Assembly: GCA_013297985.1 (NCBI GenBank) | Contig: JAAFIY010000026.1 | Location: 1 to 37,296 of the forward strand | Length of the DNA stretch: 37,296 nt | Reading direction: 5' to 3' | Origin: Comamonadaceae bacterium | Lineage (GTDB): Bacteria > Pseudomonadota > Gammaproteobacteria > Burkholderiales > Burkholderiaceae_C | Shown: one piece after another, positions 26,973-36,080 of the stretch | Numbering within the stretch: the first letter of the stretch is position 1 | Layout: each line of letters opens with the position of its first letter | Notes under the pieces: model-generated | Databases searched by the model: none | What the model saw: the letters and a program-made list of their open reading frames with translations, nothing else | What the model was told of the DNA's origin: nothing | Made by a program: the position numbers and the translations under genes

Positions 26973-27776
26973 CTACGGGGATGACTTGAGCGCGGCCAGC
27001 GCCAGCTTGTCCACCAGGCCCGGCGCCATCAGTTTGAGCCAACGGCCCAGCTTGCCCTTGCTGGTCATGACCACATCGCGCTGGCGCCGCGCGGCGCCTT
27101 GCAAGATGAGTGCGGCGCAGGTTTGCACGGGCATGGCGCCATCTTCTTTCAGGCCGCTTTTGCCCGCTGGCTGGCCTTGGGCGTTGTAGCCGCGGTAGCG
27201 GATTTGGGTGTCCACCACCCCGGGGTAGGCAATCGTCACGCCCACGCCCTGGGGTTGCAGTTCCACCCGCAAGGCTTCAAAGAAGCCAGTCTGCGCAAAC
27301 TTGCTGGCGCAGTACGCGGTGCGGCCCGGCACGCCCACCAGCCCCGCCAGGCTGGACACCGCCACCACCTGGCCACGCCGCGCTCTCAAATGCGGTAAGG
27401 CCGCGTGGGTGCACCACACCGAACCCCACAGGTTGATGCGCATCAGGTCTTCGGTCCAACGCAGGTCGGTGGCGCTGATGTCGCCCAGTTCGGCATGGGC
27501 CGACACGCCCGCGTTGCACACCAATGTGTCAATGCCGCCAAAGCGCTGCACGGCAGCGTCAATCAAGGCGATGCAGTCTGCCTGCACACCCACGTCGGTG
27601 CGCTGCAGCAACACCTGCGCGCCCAGGGCGGTGCAGGCGTCGGCCACGGCTTGGAGTTTGTCGGTTTGGCGCGCGGCCAAGACCAGGGCCACACCCGCGC
27701 CATCTTGCTTGGCCCATTGGCGCGCAAGCTCGGCGCCAATGCCGTCGGAGGCGCCGGTGATTACTACAGTTTTCAT
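26973..27776 (-). CDS. SDR-family oxidoreductase
   Basis: This 267-residue short-chain dehydrogenase has the Rossmann cofactor motif TGASDGIGAEL at the N-terminus, the CNAGVS motif, VVAVSSLAGLVGV with the catalytic Ser, and the YxxxK pair in TAYCASK. A basic residue pattern after the second strand (LAARQTDKLQ) suggests NADP(H). The substrate is unknown. The longer C-terminus resembles DHRS7-like SDRs. The ATG at 27776 lies inside a palindromic repeat copy and lacks a Shine-Dalgarno sequence, but MKTVVITGASDG is exactly where an SDR should begin. Confidence 0.9.
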   Translation of the reverse strand: MKTVVITGASDGIGAELARQWAKQDGAGVALVLAARQTDKLQAVADACTALGAQVLLQRTDVGVQADCIALIDAAVQRFGGIDTLVCNAGVSAHAELGDISATDLRWTEDLMRINLWGSVWCTHAALPHLRARRGQVVAVSSLAGLVGVPGRTAYCASKFAQTGFFEALRVELQPQGVGVTIAYPGVVDTQIRYRGYNAQGQPAGKSGLKEDGAMPVQTCAALILQGAARRQRDVVMTSKGKLGRWLKLMAPGLVDKLALAALKSSP

Positions 27777-27812
27777 AGCATATTACGCCCGTCAATAGGG
27801 CGAAAGAAGGAG
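27760..27812 (-). repeat. Palindromic repeat copy spanning the SDR start codon
   Basis: On the minus strand a hairpin CGCCC-(7 nt)-GGGCG is followed by TAATATGCTATGAAAACTGTAGTAA. This matches both halves of the dispersed repeat. The SDR ATG is formed by the GCTATG of the second half, as in dut. Confidence 0.7.
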
Positions 27813-27819
27813 CTTGGGC

Positions 27820-27948
27820 TTAGAAGCACGCCCAGATTTGATCGGCCAGCGTCACCAAAAAATGCGGCTGCAAATACAGCGCAAACACGCCGATGCACGC
27901 CGCCACAGCGGTGGTCCAGACCAAGGCTTGGCGCAGGCGCGGGTGCAT
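27820..27948 (-). CDS. Small single-pass membrane peptide (42 residues)
   Basis: This short frame begins at an ATG at 27948 (MHPRLRQALVWTTAVAACIG) and continues VFALYLQPHFLVTLADQIWACF. It has a positive N-terminus, one membrane segment (about 9-27) and a conserved-looking LxPxFLVTLADQxWACF end, which I recall from comparable short proteins near SDR genes in Comamonadaceae. It lies 11 bases after the MFS stop and 43 bases before the SDR start, in one direction, so it is likely in an operon. Function unknown. Confidence 0.6.
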   Translation of the reverse strand: MHPRLRQALVWTTAVAACIGVFALYLQPHFLVTLADQIWACF

Positions 27949-27959
27949 GCTGAGTACGC

Positions 27960-29207
27960 TCAGGCTGTGGCGGGCTGGGGGTTGCTGTTGGGGCGTGCAA
28001 TGGGCCCTTCGTTCACCGGCAGGTTCACCAAGCCGGCCAGCACGCCCAGGCCAATGGCAATGATCCACACCACCGTGTAAGCGCCGGTGGCTTCATACAA
28101 CACCCCGCCCAGCCACACACCCATGAAGCTGCCCACTTGGTGGCTAAAGAACACAAAGCCGCCCAGCATTGACAAGTGCGCCACGCCAAAAATTTGCGCC
28201 ACCACCGCGTTGGTGGGCGGCACGGTAGACAGCCACAAAACGCCCATCACGCTGGCAAACACATATACGCTGAGCGGGCTGATGGGCACCAGCAAAAAGA
28301 CGGTGATCGCCACCGCGCGGCTGAAGTAGATGGCCGACAAAATCCAGCGCTTGGGCATGCGCTGGCCCAGCGAACCTGCGGCATAGGTGCCAAACACATT
28401 GAACAGGCCAATCAGCGCCAGTGCGGTGCTGGCCACGGTGGGTTCCAGCCCCATGTCTTTCAAGTAGCTGGGCATGTGCACACCAATAAACACCACCTGA
28501 AAGCCGCACACAAAGTAGCCCGCCATCAGCAGTTGAAAGCTGCGGTAGGCAAAGGCCTCCCGCAAGGCTTGCAAAATGGTTTGCTCGCGCTTTGGCGCAG
28601 CGCCGCCCGCAAAGCCGGGTTCGCGCAAAAACAGCGCCAGCGGCGCGATCAGCAGCACCATGGCTGCCAGCACAAACAAGGCGGTTTGCCAGCCAAAATC
28701 GCGGATCAAAAAGCCTTCAACCGGCACCATCAAGAACTGGCCGAACGAGCCTGCTGCTGCGGCAATGCCCATGGCCCACGATCTCTTTTCAGCCGACACC
28801 TGCCGGCCAATCACGCCGTAAATCACGGCATAAGTCGTACCCGCCTGCGCGGCGCCAATCAGCACCCCAGCGGTGAGCGCAAAGCCCAGCTTCGATTCGG
28901 GCAGCGCCATGCCCAGCAGGCCCAGCCCATAGAGCAGGGCCCCGCCCACCAGCACCTTGAACGCGCCAAACCGGTCGGCCAGCATGCCGGCAAAGACGCC
29001 AAACACGCCCCAGGAGAGGTTCTGAATCGCCATGGCTGTGGCAAAGGTGTCGCGCGTCCAGCCCTGGGCCTGGGTGATGGGTAGTAACCACAAGCCAAAA
29101 CCGTGGCGGATACCCATCGACAAGGTGACGATGAGTCCGCCCACGATGAGCACCTGGGCCATCGACAGCTTGGCTAGTGGCGAGTTGGGGGACAGAGCAG
29201 AAGTCAT
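27960..29207 (-). CDS. MFS transporter
   Basis: This 415-residue protein has 12 predicted membrane segments. Major facilitator features are GIRHGFGLWLLPITQAQGW in the first helix pair, the loop 2-3 motif ADRFGAFK (GxxxDRxGxx type), a matching second-half motif near SLGQRMPKRW, and a central cytoplasmic loop (REPGFAGGAAPKREQT). The sequence style resembles the oxalate/formate or monocarboxylate porter-like MFS groups (GFQVVFIGVHMPSYL), but the substrate is not predictable. It is the first gene of a minus-strand run with the small peptide, SDR and methyltransferase. Confidence 0.92.
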   Translation of the reverse strand: MTSALSPNSPLAKLSMAQVLIVGGLIVTLSMGIRHGFGLWLLPITQAQGWTRDTFATAMAIQNLSWGVFGVFAGMLADRFGAFKVLVGGALLYGLGLLGMALPESKLGFALTAGVLIGAAQAGTTYAVIYGVIGRQVSAEKRSWAMGIAAAAGSFGQFLMVPVEGFLIRDFGWQTALFVLAAMVLLIAPLALFLREPGFAGGAAPKREQTILQALREAFAYRSFQLLMAGYFVCGFQVVFIGVHMPSYLKDMGLEPTVASTALALIGLFNVFGTYAAGSLGQRMPKRWILSAIYFSRAVAITVFLLVPISPLSVYVFASVMGVLWLSTVPPTNAVVAQIFGVAHLSMLGGFVFFSHQVGSFMGVWLGGVLYEATGAYTVVWIIAIGLGVLAGLVNLPVNEGPIARPNSNPQPATA

Positions 29208-29270
29208 CCCCTGACTGTACGCAATGCGCTCGCGCCAGCGAGTCGCCCGGGCGCGGTGGCCCTTGCTGAT

Positions 29271-29325
29271 CTGGCATCAATGCACGGGCAGCCTGGCATC
29301 AATGCACGGGCAGCCTGGCATCAAT
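29271..29325 (+). repeat. 22-bp tandem repeat upstream of parE
   Basis: Two identical 22-base units (29271-29292 and 29293-29314, starting CTGGCATCAATGCACGGGCA) are followed by the first 11 bases of a third. They end 50 bases before the parE ATG, in the divergent MFS-parE gap. Confidence 0.88.
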
Positions 29326-29362
29326 ACTGGATATAAAGCCATGCATTGGGACGAGTTGTTTC

Positions 29363-29368
29363 TACAAT
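29363..29368 (+). promoter_or_regulatory. Possible -10 element very close to the parE start
   Basis: TACAATCG lies only eight bases before the ATG at 29376. If it is used, the transcript would be nearly leaderless. A TATAAA at 29332-29337 is an alternative. Confidence 0.35.
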
Positions 29369-29375
29369 CGGGCGC

Positions 29376-31373
29376 ATGGCAAGCCAACACACCCAGCCTG
29401 CGGCCTATGCCGAAGGATCGATTCGCGTTTTGAAGGGGCTAGAGCCCGTCAAGCAGCGCCCGGGCATGTACACCCGCACGGACAACCCCTTGCATGTGGT
29501 GCAAGAGGTGTTGGACAACGCCGCCGACGAGGCCCTGGCCGGGCACGGCAAGCGCATCAAGCTCACTCTGCATGCCGACGGCAGCATCAGTGTGGAAGAT
29601 GAAGGCCGGGGCATTCCCTTTGGCCTGCATCCCACCGAGGGCGCCCCGGTGGTCGAATTGGTCTTTACCCGGCTGCACGCAGGCGGCAAGTTTGACAAAG
29701 GGCAGGGCGGCGCCTACAGCTTTTCGGGCGGCCTGCACGGCGTGGGCGTGAGCGTGACCAACGCGCTGGCCAAACGGCTGGAAGTCACCACCTACCGCGA
29801 GCAGCAGGTGGCCCGCATCGTCTTTAGCGCCGGTGATGTGGTCGAGCCCTTGGTGGTGCGCCCCGCAGGTGAAGGCGAAAAGCGCCCCGGCACCACCGTG
29901 CGGGTTTGGCCCGACGGCAAATACTTCGACAGCCTGGCCCTTCCGCTGGCGGAATTGACACACTTGCTGCGCAGCAAGGCCGTGCTGATGCCGGGCGTCA
30001 GCGTGACCTTGGTGAATGAAAAGTCCAAAGACTCCACCACCTGGCAGTTCAAGGGCGGCCTGACCGACTACCTGGCCCAAACGCTGGTGGCTGACCCGGT
30101 GATCCCGCTGTTTGAAGGCGAGGGCGCAGTGGACAAAGGCAGTGCGGAGACCAGCGGCTTCGCCCTGGGCGAAGGCGCCGCTTGGTGCGTGGCCTTTACC
30201 GACGAAGGCGCAGCGGTCCGCGAGAGCTACGTCAACCTGATTCCCACCACTGCGGGCGGCACGCACGAAAGCGGTTTGCGTGACGGCCTATTCCAAGCCG
30301 TGCGTGGCTTTATTGAGCTGCATGCGCTGTGCCCCAAGGGCGTCAAGCTGCTGCCTGAGGACGTGTTTGCCCGCGCCAGCTATGTGTTGTCGGCCAAGGT
30401 GCTGGATCCGCAGTTTCAGGGCCAGATCAAAGAACGGCTCAACTCGCGCGACGCGGTGCGCTTGGTGAGCAGCTTTGTGAAGCCCGCGCTAGAACTGTGG
30501 CTGAACCAGCACGTGGATTTGGGCAAAAAGTTGGCCGAACTCGTCATCAAACAAGCGCAAACCCGCCAGCGCGCCAGCCAAAAAGTAGAAAAGCGCAAGG
30601 GCTCGGGCGTGGCGGTGCTGCCCGGCAAACTCACCGATTGCGAAAGCCGCGACTTGGGCCACAACGAACTCTTTTTGGTGGAAGGTGATTCGGCTGGCGG
30701 CAGCGCCAAAATGGGGCGCGACAAAGAGTTCCAAGCCGTGCTGCCCCTGCGCGGCAAAGTGCTCAATACCTGGGAGGTGGAGCGCGACCGGCTGTTTGCC
30801 AACACCGAAGTGCACGACATGGCGGTGGCCATTGGCGTAGACCCCCATGCGCCCGATGACCCAAGGTCCGCCGCTGAAGTGCTGGCCAATGTGCGTTACG
30901 GCAAGGTCTGCATCTTGAGCGACGCCGACGTGGATGGCGCGCACATCCAGGTGCTGCTGCTCACACTGTTTTTCCGCCATTTCCCCAAGTTGATTGAAGC
31001 GGGCCACCTGTACTTGGCTCGCCCGCCGCTGTACCGGGTGGATGTGCCTGCGCGGGGCAAAAAGCCGGCAGGCAAGTTCTACGCCCTGGATGACGGCGAA
31101 TTGGCCGCAATTCTTGACAAAGCCGCTAAAGACGGCGTGCCGCGCGAGCGCTGCCCCATCAGCCGCTTCAAAGGCCTGGGCGAAATGAGCGCCGAGCAGT
31201 TGTGGGACACCACCCTGAACCCCGACACCCGGCGCCTGTTGCAGGTGCGCCAGGGCCTCACGCCGCGAGCCGATACTGAGGCATTGATGACGCGCCTGAT
31301 GGGCCGTGGCGAAGCTGCCGCAAGGCGTGATCTGATGGAGCGGCGTGGGGACGCGGTTGAGGTGGATGTGTAG
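29376..31373 (+). CDS. parE: DNA topoisomerase IV subunit B
   Basis: ParE is the ATPase subunit of topoisomerase IV, which decatenates daughter chromosomes. It has 665 residues. The GHKL ATPase domain has VLDNAADEALAGHG, EDEGRGIPFG, SGGLHGVGVSVTNAL and GTTVRVWPDG. The TOPRIM domain has LVEGDSAGGSAKMGRDK, LPLRGKVLN and LSDADVDGAHI. The C-terminus includes RFKGLGEMSAEQLWDTTLNPDTRRLL, and the short KxxGxGE region and overall length fit ParE rather than GyrB. I chose the ATG at 29376 (MASQHTQPAAYAEGSIRVLKG) over the upstream in-frame ATG at 29346. The parC partner is about 2 kb downstream. Confidence 0.97.
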   Translation: MASQHTQPAAYAEGSIRVLKGLEPVKQRPGMYTRTDNPLHVVQEVLDNAADEALAGHGKRIKLTLHADGSISVEDEGRGIPFGLHPTEGAPVVELVFTRLHAGGKFDKGQGGAYSFSGGLHGVGVSVTNALAKRLEVTTYREQQVARIVFSAGDVVEPLVVRPAGEGEKRPGTTVRVWPDGKYFDSLALPLAELTHLLRSKAVLMPGVSVTLVNEKSKDSTTWQFKGGLTDYLAQTLVADPVIPLFEGEGAVDKGSAETSGFALGEGAAWCVAFTDEGAAVRESYVNLIPTTAGGTHESGLRDGLFQAVRGFIELHALCPKGVKLLPEDVFARASYVLSAKVLDPQFQGQIKERLNSRDAVRLVSSFVKPALELWLNQHVDLGKKLAELVIKQAQTRQRASQKVEKRKGSGVAVLPGKLTDCESRDLGHNELFLVEGDSAGGSAKMGRDKEFQAVLPLRGKVLNTWEVERDRLFANTEVHDMAVAIGVDPHAPDDPRSAAEVLANVRYGKVCILSDADVDGAHIQVLLLTLFFRHFPKLIEAGHLYLARPPLYRVDVPARGKKPAGKFYALDDGELAAILDKAAKDGVPRERCPISRFKGLGEMSAEQLWDTTLNPDTRRLLQVRQGLTPRADTEALMTRLMGRGEAAARRDLMERRGDAVEVDV

Positions 31374-31562
31374 TGGTCACCATACCTACGCGCCTGCGCG
31401 ATTCAAGGTACGACGAAGAAGACGGTCGCGCCGCAGCGCTTTCCTCGACGTGCAATGCCAACCCCGTTGCGCTTGCGATGCCCACCCTGCGCCGAATGCC
31501 GTCAGCCCAAGCGGTAGAAGGTGCGGAAAGCGTCGGGTTTCGTTAGTCAGGAGGTCTTCAAA

Positions 31563-32327
31563 GTGAAGCGTGACCTACCTTGGCGTCGCCGCCAGCGAGC
31601 CCAGTTATCTGATTCGCTGTTCGCAAGAGTACTGCGGTCGCGCCCGGCCTGGGTTGCTCTGGGAGGAGTCATCGTTTTCGTCTTGATTCATGGCGTAGAG
31701 GCCATGGGAAATCTCCGCAAGCTACCTTCGGAGTTTGACCAGACCATTAGGCAGTTTTGGGACTGGTACTACGACGCGGCCGACTGGAGTGCGACCTGGT
31801 CCAGCCGGGAAGAGGGTCATGTTGAGGACTACCGACAGTCGGCAATGCCCATCAAGTTGTCGTTAGTCGTGGAGCGCGGGAAAGTGTCGGGAGAAATATT
31901 CAATCTCGAGGTGTGCAAGTTGAATCCACTTTTTGTTCCGGTGCTGCTCGAAGGGGAGATCTTTCGCGGAGACGTTGTGGCCTACACATTTGCCATTGTG
32001 GGCGGACAGAAGTATTTCCTTTTCTCTTTTTCTGCACAGCGCAGTGATCGAGAACCTGTCATAACCATTGCTGCTATCCGTGACCCCCTAGGTCTGCTGC
32101 CGGAGCCCGCACGCTTGGTGAGGCGAGCCGACCCCGTGGTTGCGGATGAAAAAGGAGCCGTTCCGACCGCCCTGGATCATCCTGACTTCGAGTGCGCCGA
32201 GACCCCGAGTGAGTACGTTAAGCGGATCCTTGGCGAGGCTGGAATCGACCAACGGATCAACCAGACGGCACCAAAGGAACGTAGGCCGATCGAAGAGCTT
32301 TCGCGTCCACTGCCGCCGGGCCGGTGA
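31563..32327 (+). CDS. Uncharacterised single-pass membrane protein, atypical composition
   Basis: This 254-residue protein is not recognised. The start is a GTG at 31563 with an excellent Shine-Dalgarno sequence, CAGGAGG at 31548-31554, eight bases away. A basic N-terminus (MKRDLPWRRRQR) is followed by one membrane segment at about 29-47 (WVALGGVIVFVLIHGVEAM). The rest appears beta-rich and soluble (IKLSLVVERGKVSGEIFNLE, FVPVLLEGEIFRGDVVAYTF, YFLFSFSAQRSDREPVITIAA), ending in a charged Pro-rich tail. Codon choice and GC content are visibly lower than in parE and parC, and it lies between parE and the lytic transglycosylase, so it looks like a later insertion into that cluster. A 189-base gap separates it from parE. 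Confidence 0.7.
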   Translation: MKRDLPWRRRQRAQLSDSLFARVLRSRPAWVALGGVIVFVLIHGVEAMGNLRKLPSEFDQTIRQFWDWYYDAADWSATWSSREEGHVEDYRQSAMPIKLSLVVERGKVSGEIFNLEVCKLNPLFVPVLLEGEIFRGDVVAYTFAIVGGQKYFLFSFSAQRSDREPVITIAAIRDPLGLLPEPARLVRRADPVVADEKGAVPTALDHPDFECAETPSEYVKRILGEAGIDQRINQTAPKERRPIEELSRPLPPGR

Positions 32328-32367
32328 ACGGTTGCAACGAGCTCGGCGTGCCAAGCGTACTGTGAAA

Positions 32368-33423
32368 ATGTCGAATAAGTTTGTGGGAACGCTTGCCTCA
32401 TTCATGATGGCGGCGCTCGGTATGTCCTCCTCCCACGCTGATGTGTGGGGCTATGTCGACGCCCGCGGCGTGGCGCACTTTGCCAGCGAGAAGTTGGACG
32501 AGCGCTATGAGCTTTTTTTCCGCAGCGGCGCCAGCAGCGGCTTTGACACGCGGCAGGGCGTCAACGCGCCTGTGGTGACTGATCTGCCCCCGGCACCGCC
32601 GCCCACGCCACGGCCTACCGGGCTGCCCACCGCGCCGCCCAAGCTGCTGGCTTTTTTTGAAGTGTCGCCGCGCTTCAAGGCCGTGCAGCACCACCTGCGC
32701 GAAGCCGCTCAGCGCTTTAACTTAGACATGGAACTGCTGCAAGCGGTGATCGCCACCGAAAGCGGTTTTGACCCCCGGGCCGTATCGCCCAAGGGGGCGC
32801 TGGGGCTGATGCAAGTCATTCCACCCACCGCTGCGCGCTTTGGCGTGGTGGGCACCCGCGCCGCGCCGGTTGAGGCGCAGTTGTTTGACCCGCGCACCAA
32901 TGTCATGACGGGCAGCCGCTACCTGCGCGAACTGCTCAACATGTTTGACGGCAATCTGGAATTGGCCCTGGCCAGCTACAACGCCGGTGAAGGTGCGGTG
33001 CAGCGGGCGGGCAACCGCATTCCTAACTTTCCGGAAACCCAAAACTACGTGCGCACCGTGTTGCAACTGTATGGCGCGCTCAAGCCGCCCCAGCCGGTGC
33101 GTGACGCCCGGCGCGAAGCCGCCGCGCCACAAACGGTGAACCGGCTGCGCATGGAGATCGTGCCCACCCCCGCCACCGTGCCCGGCGTGCCTGGCGTGGC
33201 CGTCCCGGGCACCATGCCGGGGCGGGCCAACATGCCGCCTTCGCTGCAGGCGGTGCCTGCCGGTGCTGCCGCTTCGGGCGGCGCGGGTTCGGGCACCGGC
33301 GCTTCGTTCAACTACGCCGTCACCCCCGTCACCGTGGGTGCACCTCTTGCGGCCGGGGCCAACCCGGCCAGCGCAGCCAGCGCCAGCGGCGCGGCCACGC
33401 CCGAGCCCTCAGCTTCCCGATGA
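32368..33423 (+). CDS. SLT-family lytic transglycosylase with N-terminal DUF4124
   Basis: This exported protein has about 351 residues. The signal peptide ([20 protein letters not shown], cleaved near HADV) precedes a DUF4124-like segment ([18 protein letters not shown]) and a Pro-rich linker. The SLT domain follows, with the catalytic Glu E131 in [15 protein letters not shown] and [18 protein letters not shown]. Further SLT motifs are [19 protein letters not shown] and [19 protein letters not shown]-terminal Ala/Pro/Gly-rich tail of about 110 residues has no domain. It should cleave peptidoglycan in the periplasm. A GTG at 32362 is an alternative start. The long frame upstream of it overlaps the previous gene and is not coding. 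Its stop overlaps the parC ATG (ATGA). Confidence 0.92.
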   Translation: MSNKFVGTLASFMMAALGMSSSHADVWGYVDARGVAHFASEKLDERYELFFRSGASSGFDTRQGVNAPVVTDLPPAPPPTPRPTGLPTAPPKLLAFFEVSPRFKAVQHHLREAAQRFNLDMELLQAVIATESGFDPRAVSPKGALGLMQVIPPTAARFGVVGTRAAPVEAQLFDPRTNVMTGSRYLRELLNMFDGNLELALASYNAGEGAVQRAGNRIPNFPETQNYVRTVLQLYGALKPPQPVRDARREAAAPQTVNRLRMEIVPTPATVPGVPGVAVPGTMPGRANMPPSLQAVPAGAAASGGAGSGTGASFNYAVTPVTVGAPLAAGANPASAASASGAATPEPSASR

Positions 33424-35849
33424 ACGATCTTTTCACTCCCACCCCGCCCCCGCCCGCGCTACCTGAAGACGACGACGGCACCAGCCTGCAGCTAGGCCTG
33501 TACGCCGAGCAGGCGTATTTGGAATACGCCATCAGCGTGGTCAAGGGCCGCGCCCTGCCTGCGGTGCGCGACGGCCAAAAGCCGGTGCAGCGGCGCATTC
33601 TGTACAGCATGGCCCGCATGGGCCTGAGCTTTGGTGGCAATAACAACGCCACCGGCGCCAAGCCAGTCAAAAGCGCCCGCGTGGTGGGCGACGTGCTGGG
33701 CCGCTTTCACCCCCACGGTGACCAAGCCGCTTATGACGCGTTGGTGCGCATGGCGCAAGACTTTCACCAGCGCTATCCACTCATTGACGGCCAGGGCAAC
33801 TTTGGCAGCCGCGACGGTGATGGCGCCGCCGCCATGCGCTACACCGAAGCCCGCTTGGCGCGCATTGCCACCCTGCTGACCGACGAGATGGACGAGGGCA
33901 CGGTGGAATTCGTGCCCAACTACGACGGCTCCACTGAGGAGCCCCGCGACCTGCCTGCGCGGCTGCCTTTTTTGTTGCTCAACGGTGCCAGCGGTATTGC
34001 GGTGGGCCTGGCCACCGAAATCCCCAGCCACAACCTGCGTGAAGTGGCCAGCGCCGCGGTGGCGCTGATCAAAACCCCGCAGATGTCAGATACCGATCTG
34101 GCCACCTTGCTGCCGGGGCCTGACTACCCTGGCGGCGCGCAAATCATCAGCAGCGCCGCCGATATTGCTGACGCCTACGCCAGCGGGCGCGGCAGCCTGA
34201 AGGTGCGCTGCCGCTGGCGCACCGAAGACTTGGCGCGCGGCCAGTGGATGCTGGTGGTGCATGAACTGCCCCCCGGCGTCAGCACCCAAAAAGTGCTGGA
34301 AGAAATTGAAGAAATCACCAACCCCAAGGTGAAAGCGGGCAAAAAGGCGCTGACGCAAGACCAGACGCAGCTCAAAGCCAGCCTGCTGGCGGTGCTAGAC
34401 GGCGTGCGCGACGAATCCAGCAAAGACGCGGCCGTGCGCCTGGTGTTTGAACCCAAATCCAGCCGCATCGCGCCGCAAGAACTGGTCAACACCCTGCTGG
34501 CGTACACCAGCTTAGAAAGCAGCGCGCCCATCAACCTCACTTTGGTGGGCTTAGACGGCAAGCCCATGCAAAAGGGCTTGCGCAGCATCTTGAGTGAGTG
34601 GATTGAGTTTCGTGCCAGCACCATCCAGCGGCGCAGCCAGCATCGGCTGAACAAGGTCAACGAGCGCATCCACGTGCTCGAAGGCCGACAGTTGGTGATG
34701 CTCAATGTGGACGAGGTGATTGCGCTCATTCGCGCCAGCGACGAACCCAAGCCCGCGCTGGTGGCCCGCTTCAACCTAAGCGAGCGCCAGGCCGACGACA
34801 TCTTGGACATGCGGCTGCGTCAACTGGCGCGGCTGGAGGCCTTCAAGATTGAGCAAGAGCTCAAAGACTTGCGCGGCGACGCCGAGCGCTTGGCCGACAT
34901 CCTGGGCAACCCCGCCAGCTTGAAGCGGCTCATGATCAAAGAGATCGAGGCCGACGCCAAAACCTTTGGCGACGAGCGCCGTACGCTGATCCAGGCTGAC
35001 AAAAAATCAGTGGTGGAGGTGCGGGTGGTGGACGAACCGGTGACGGTGATCGTCAGCCAAAAAGGCTGGGTGAGAGCCGCCAAAGGCTGGCCCAAGCTGG
35101 CTGCGGGCACACCGGCTGATGCTATAGAAAACATAGCTTATTCGGCAGTAAATACGGGCGCTGCAGCCGACTACGTCTTCAAACCCGGGGACGCGCTGTA
35201 CAGCGCCTTTGAATGCCGCAGCGTGGATGTGTTGATTGTGCTGGGCAGCAACGGCCGCGTCTATTCGGTGCCGGTGGCTAGCTTGCCTGGCGCACGGGGC
35301 GATGGCCAGCCCATCACCAGCTTCATTGACATTGAAAGCGGCACCCAGCCAGTGCACTTCGTGGCTGGGCCTTTGGGTGCGACGCTGCTGCTGAGCAATT
35401 CGGGCGGCTATGGCTTGCTCACGCAACTTGAAAACCTGCTCAGCCGCCAACGCGCGGGCAAGGCCTACCTGAGCCTGCAAGACGGCGAAACCGTCTGCGC
35501 GCCCAGCCTGGTGGGCGGTGCGGCGGGCAACGTGCCCCTGCCACCGGCCACCCATGTGCTGGCCGTATCGGCTGCGGGCCGGGTGCTGGGCTTTGACATC
35601 ACTGAACTCAAGCTGCAAGCCGCCGGCGGGCGCGGCCTGATGCTCATGGACCTGGAGGCCAAAGACAGCTTGGTCGGCGCAGCCGCCTACATCCGCAGCG
35701 TGCGCATCGAAGGCGTGGGTCGGGGCGGCAAGCCGCGTGACGAACTGCTGGAAATCCGCAGCCTGAACAACGCCCGCGCCGCTCGTGGCCGAAAGGGCAA
35801 GGCCACCGAATGGGGCTTTAAGGCCCAGCGCGTGCTGCGGGTGCTGTAG
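33420..35849 (+). CDS. parC: DNA topoisomerase IV subunit A
   Basis: ParC is the DNA-cleaving subunit of topoisomerase IV and has 809 residues. The winged-helix/tower region has [46 protein letters not shown] and the catalytic Tyr Y141 in [11 protein letters not shown]. Next come [25 protein letters not shown] and [22 protein letters not shown]-terminal pinwheel domain contains GWVRAAKGW and [23 protein letters not shown]. The positions equivalent to E. coli S80 and E84 are Q102 and D106. Residues of about 567-581 ([15 protein letters not shown]) are encoded by a palindromic repeat copy and look like an insertion in the C-terminal domain. It is coupled to the transglycosylase gene by ATGA. 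Confidence 0.97.
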   Translation: MNDLFTPTPPPPALPEDDDGTSLQLGLYAEQAYLEYAISVVKGRALPAVRDGQKPVQRRILYSMARMGLSFGGNNNATGAKPVKSARVVGDVLGRFHPHGDQAAYDALVRMAQDFHQRYPLIDGQGNFGSRDGDGAAAMRYTEARLARIATLLTDEMDEGTVEFVPNYDGSTEEPRDLPARLPFLLLNGASGIAVGLATEIPSHNLREVASAAVALIKTPQMSDTDLATLLPGPDYPGGAQIISSAADIADAYASGRGSLKVRCRWRTEDLARGQWMLVVHELPPGVSTQKVLEEIEEITNPKVKAGKKALTQDQTQLKASLLAVLDGVRDESSKDAAVRLVFEPKSSRIAPQELVNTLLAYTSLESSAPINLTLVGLDGKPMQKGLRSILSEWIEFRASTIQRRSQHRLNKVNERIHVLEGRQLVMLNVDEVIALIRASDEPKPALVARFNLSERQADDILDMRLRQLARLEAFKIEQELKDLRGDAERLADILGNPASLKRLMIKEIEADAKTFGDERRTLIQADKKSVVEVRVVDEPVTVIVSQKGWVRAAKGWPKLAAGTPADAIENIAYSAVNTGAAADYVFKPGDALYSAFECRSVDVLIVLGSNGRVYSVPVASLPGARGDGQPITSFIDIESGTQPVHFVAGPLGATLLLSNSGGYGLLTQLENLLSRQRAGKAYLSLQDGETVCAPSLVGGAAGNVPLPPATHVLAVSAAGRVLGFDITELKLQAAGGRGLMLMDLEAKDSLVGAAAYIRSVRIEGVGRGGKPRDELLEIRSLNNARAARGRKGKATEWGFKAQRVLRVL
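35118..35160. repeat. Palindromic repeat copy inside parC
   Basis: The plus strand has GCTAT-AGAAAAC-ATAGC at 35121-35137, then TTATTCGGCAGTAAATACGGGCGC. Read on the minus strand this is CGCCC..., a spacer containing AATAA, then GCTAT...ATAGC, like the other copies but without a clear GGGCGC arm. It is in frame in parC. Confidence 0.6.
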
Positions 35850-35854
35850 GCCTG

Positions 35855-35875
35855 GTGGGCGGGCCACGCGCCCAC
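35855..35875 (+). terminator. GC-rich hairpin after parC, weak terminator candidate
   Basis: A seven-pair stem GTGGGCG/CGCCCAC with a seven-base loop begins six bases after the parC stop. There is no T tract, so termination is uncertain. The rest of the 231-base gap to the MCP gene shows no supported feature. Confidence 0.35.
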
Positions 35876-36080
35876 AAGTGGCAAGTGGCGGCCAGCGAGT
35901 TGCAGCCCTGGATTCGGGCAAGTCCCCATATGCGCGACGTGGAGGTGTCAGCAAACGTCACTGTGCGCTACGAAGATATCGGTTCGGCGCCTGCTGTAAG
36001 TGGGCCAACAGACTGTGACGATGCAGATGGGCTGATGCGTCGCAGTGCTCCATAGGCGCCAGGCAGGAGCACGCAGTTTT

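Noticed and set aside
35855-36055. 66-codon open frame between parC and the chemoreceptor gene
   Set aside because: It starts in the hairpin after parC, has no ribosome-binding site and no recognisable similarity.
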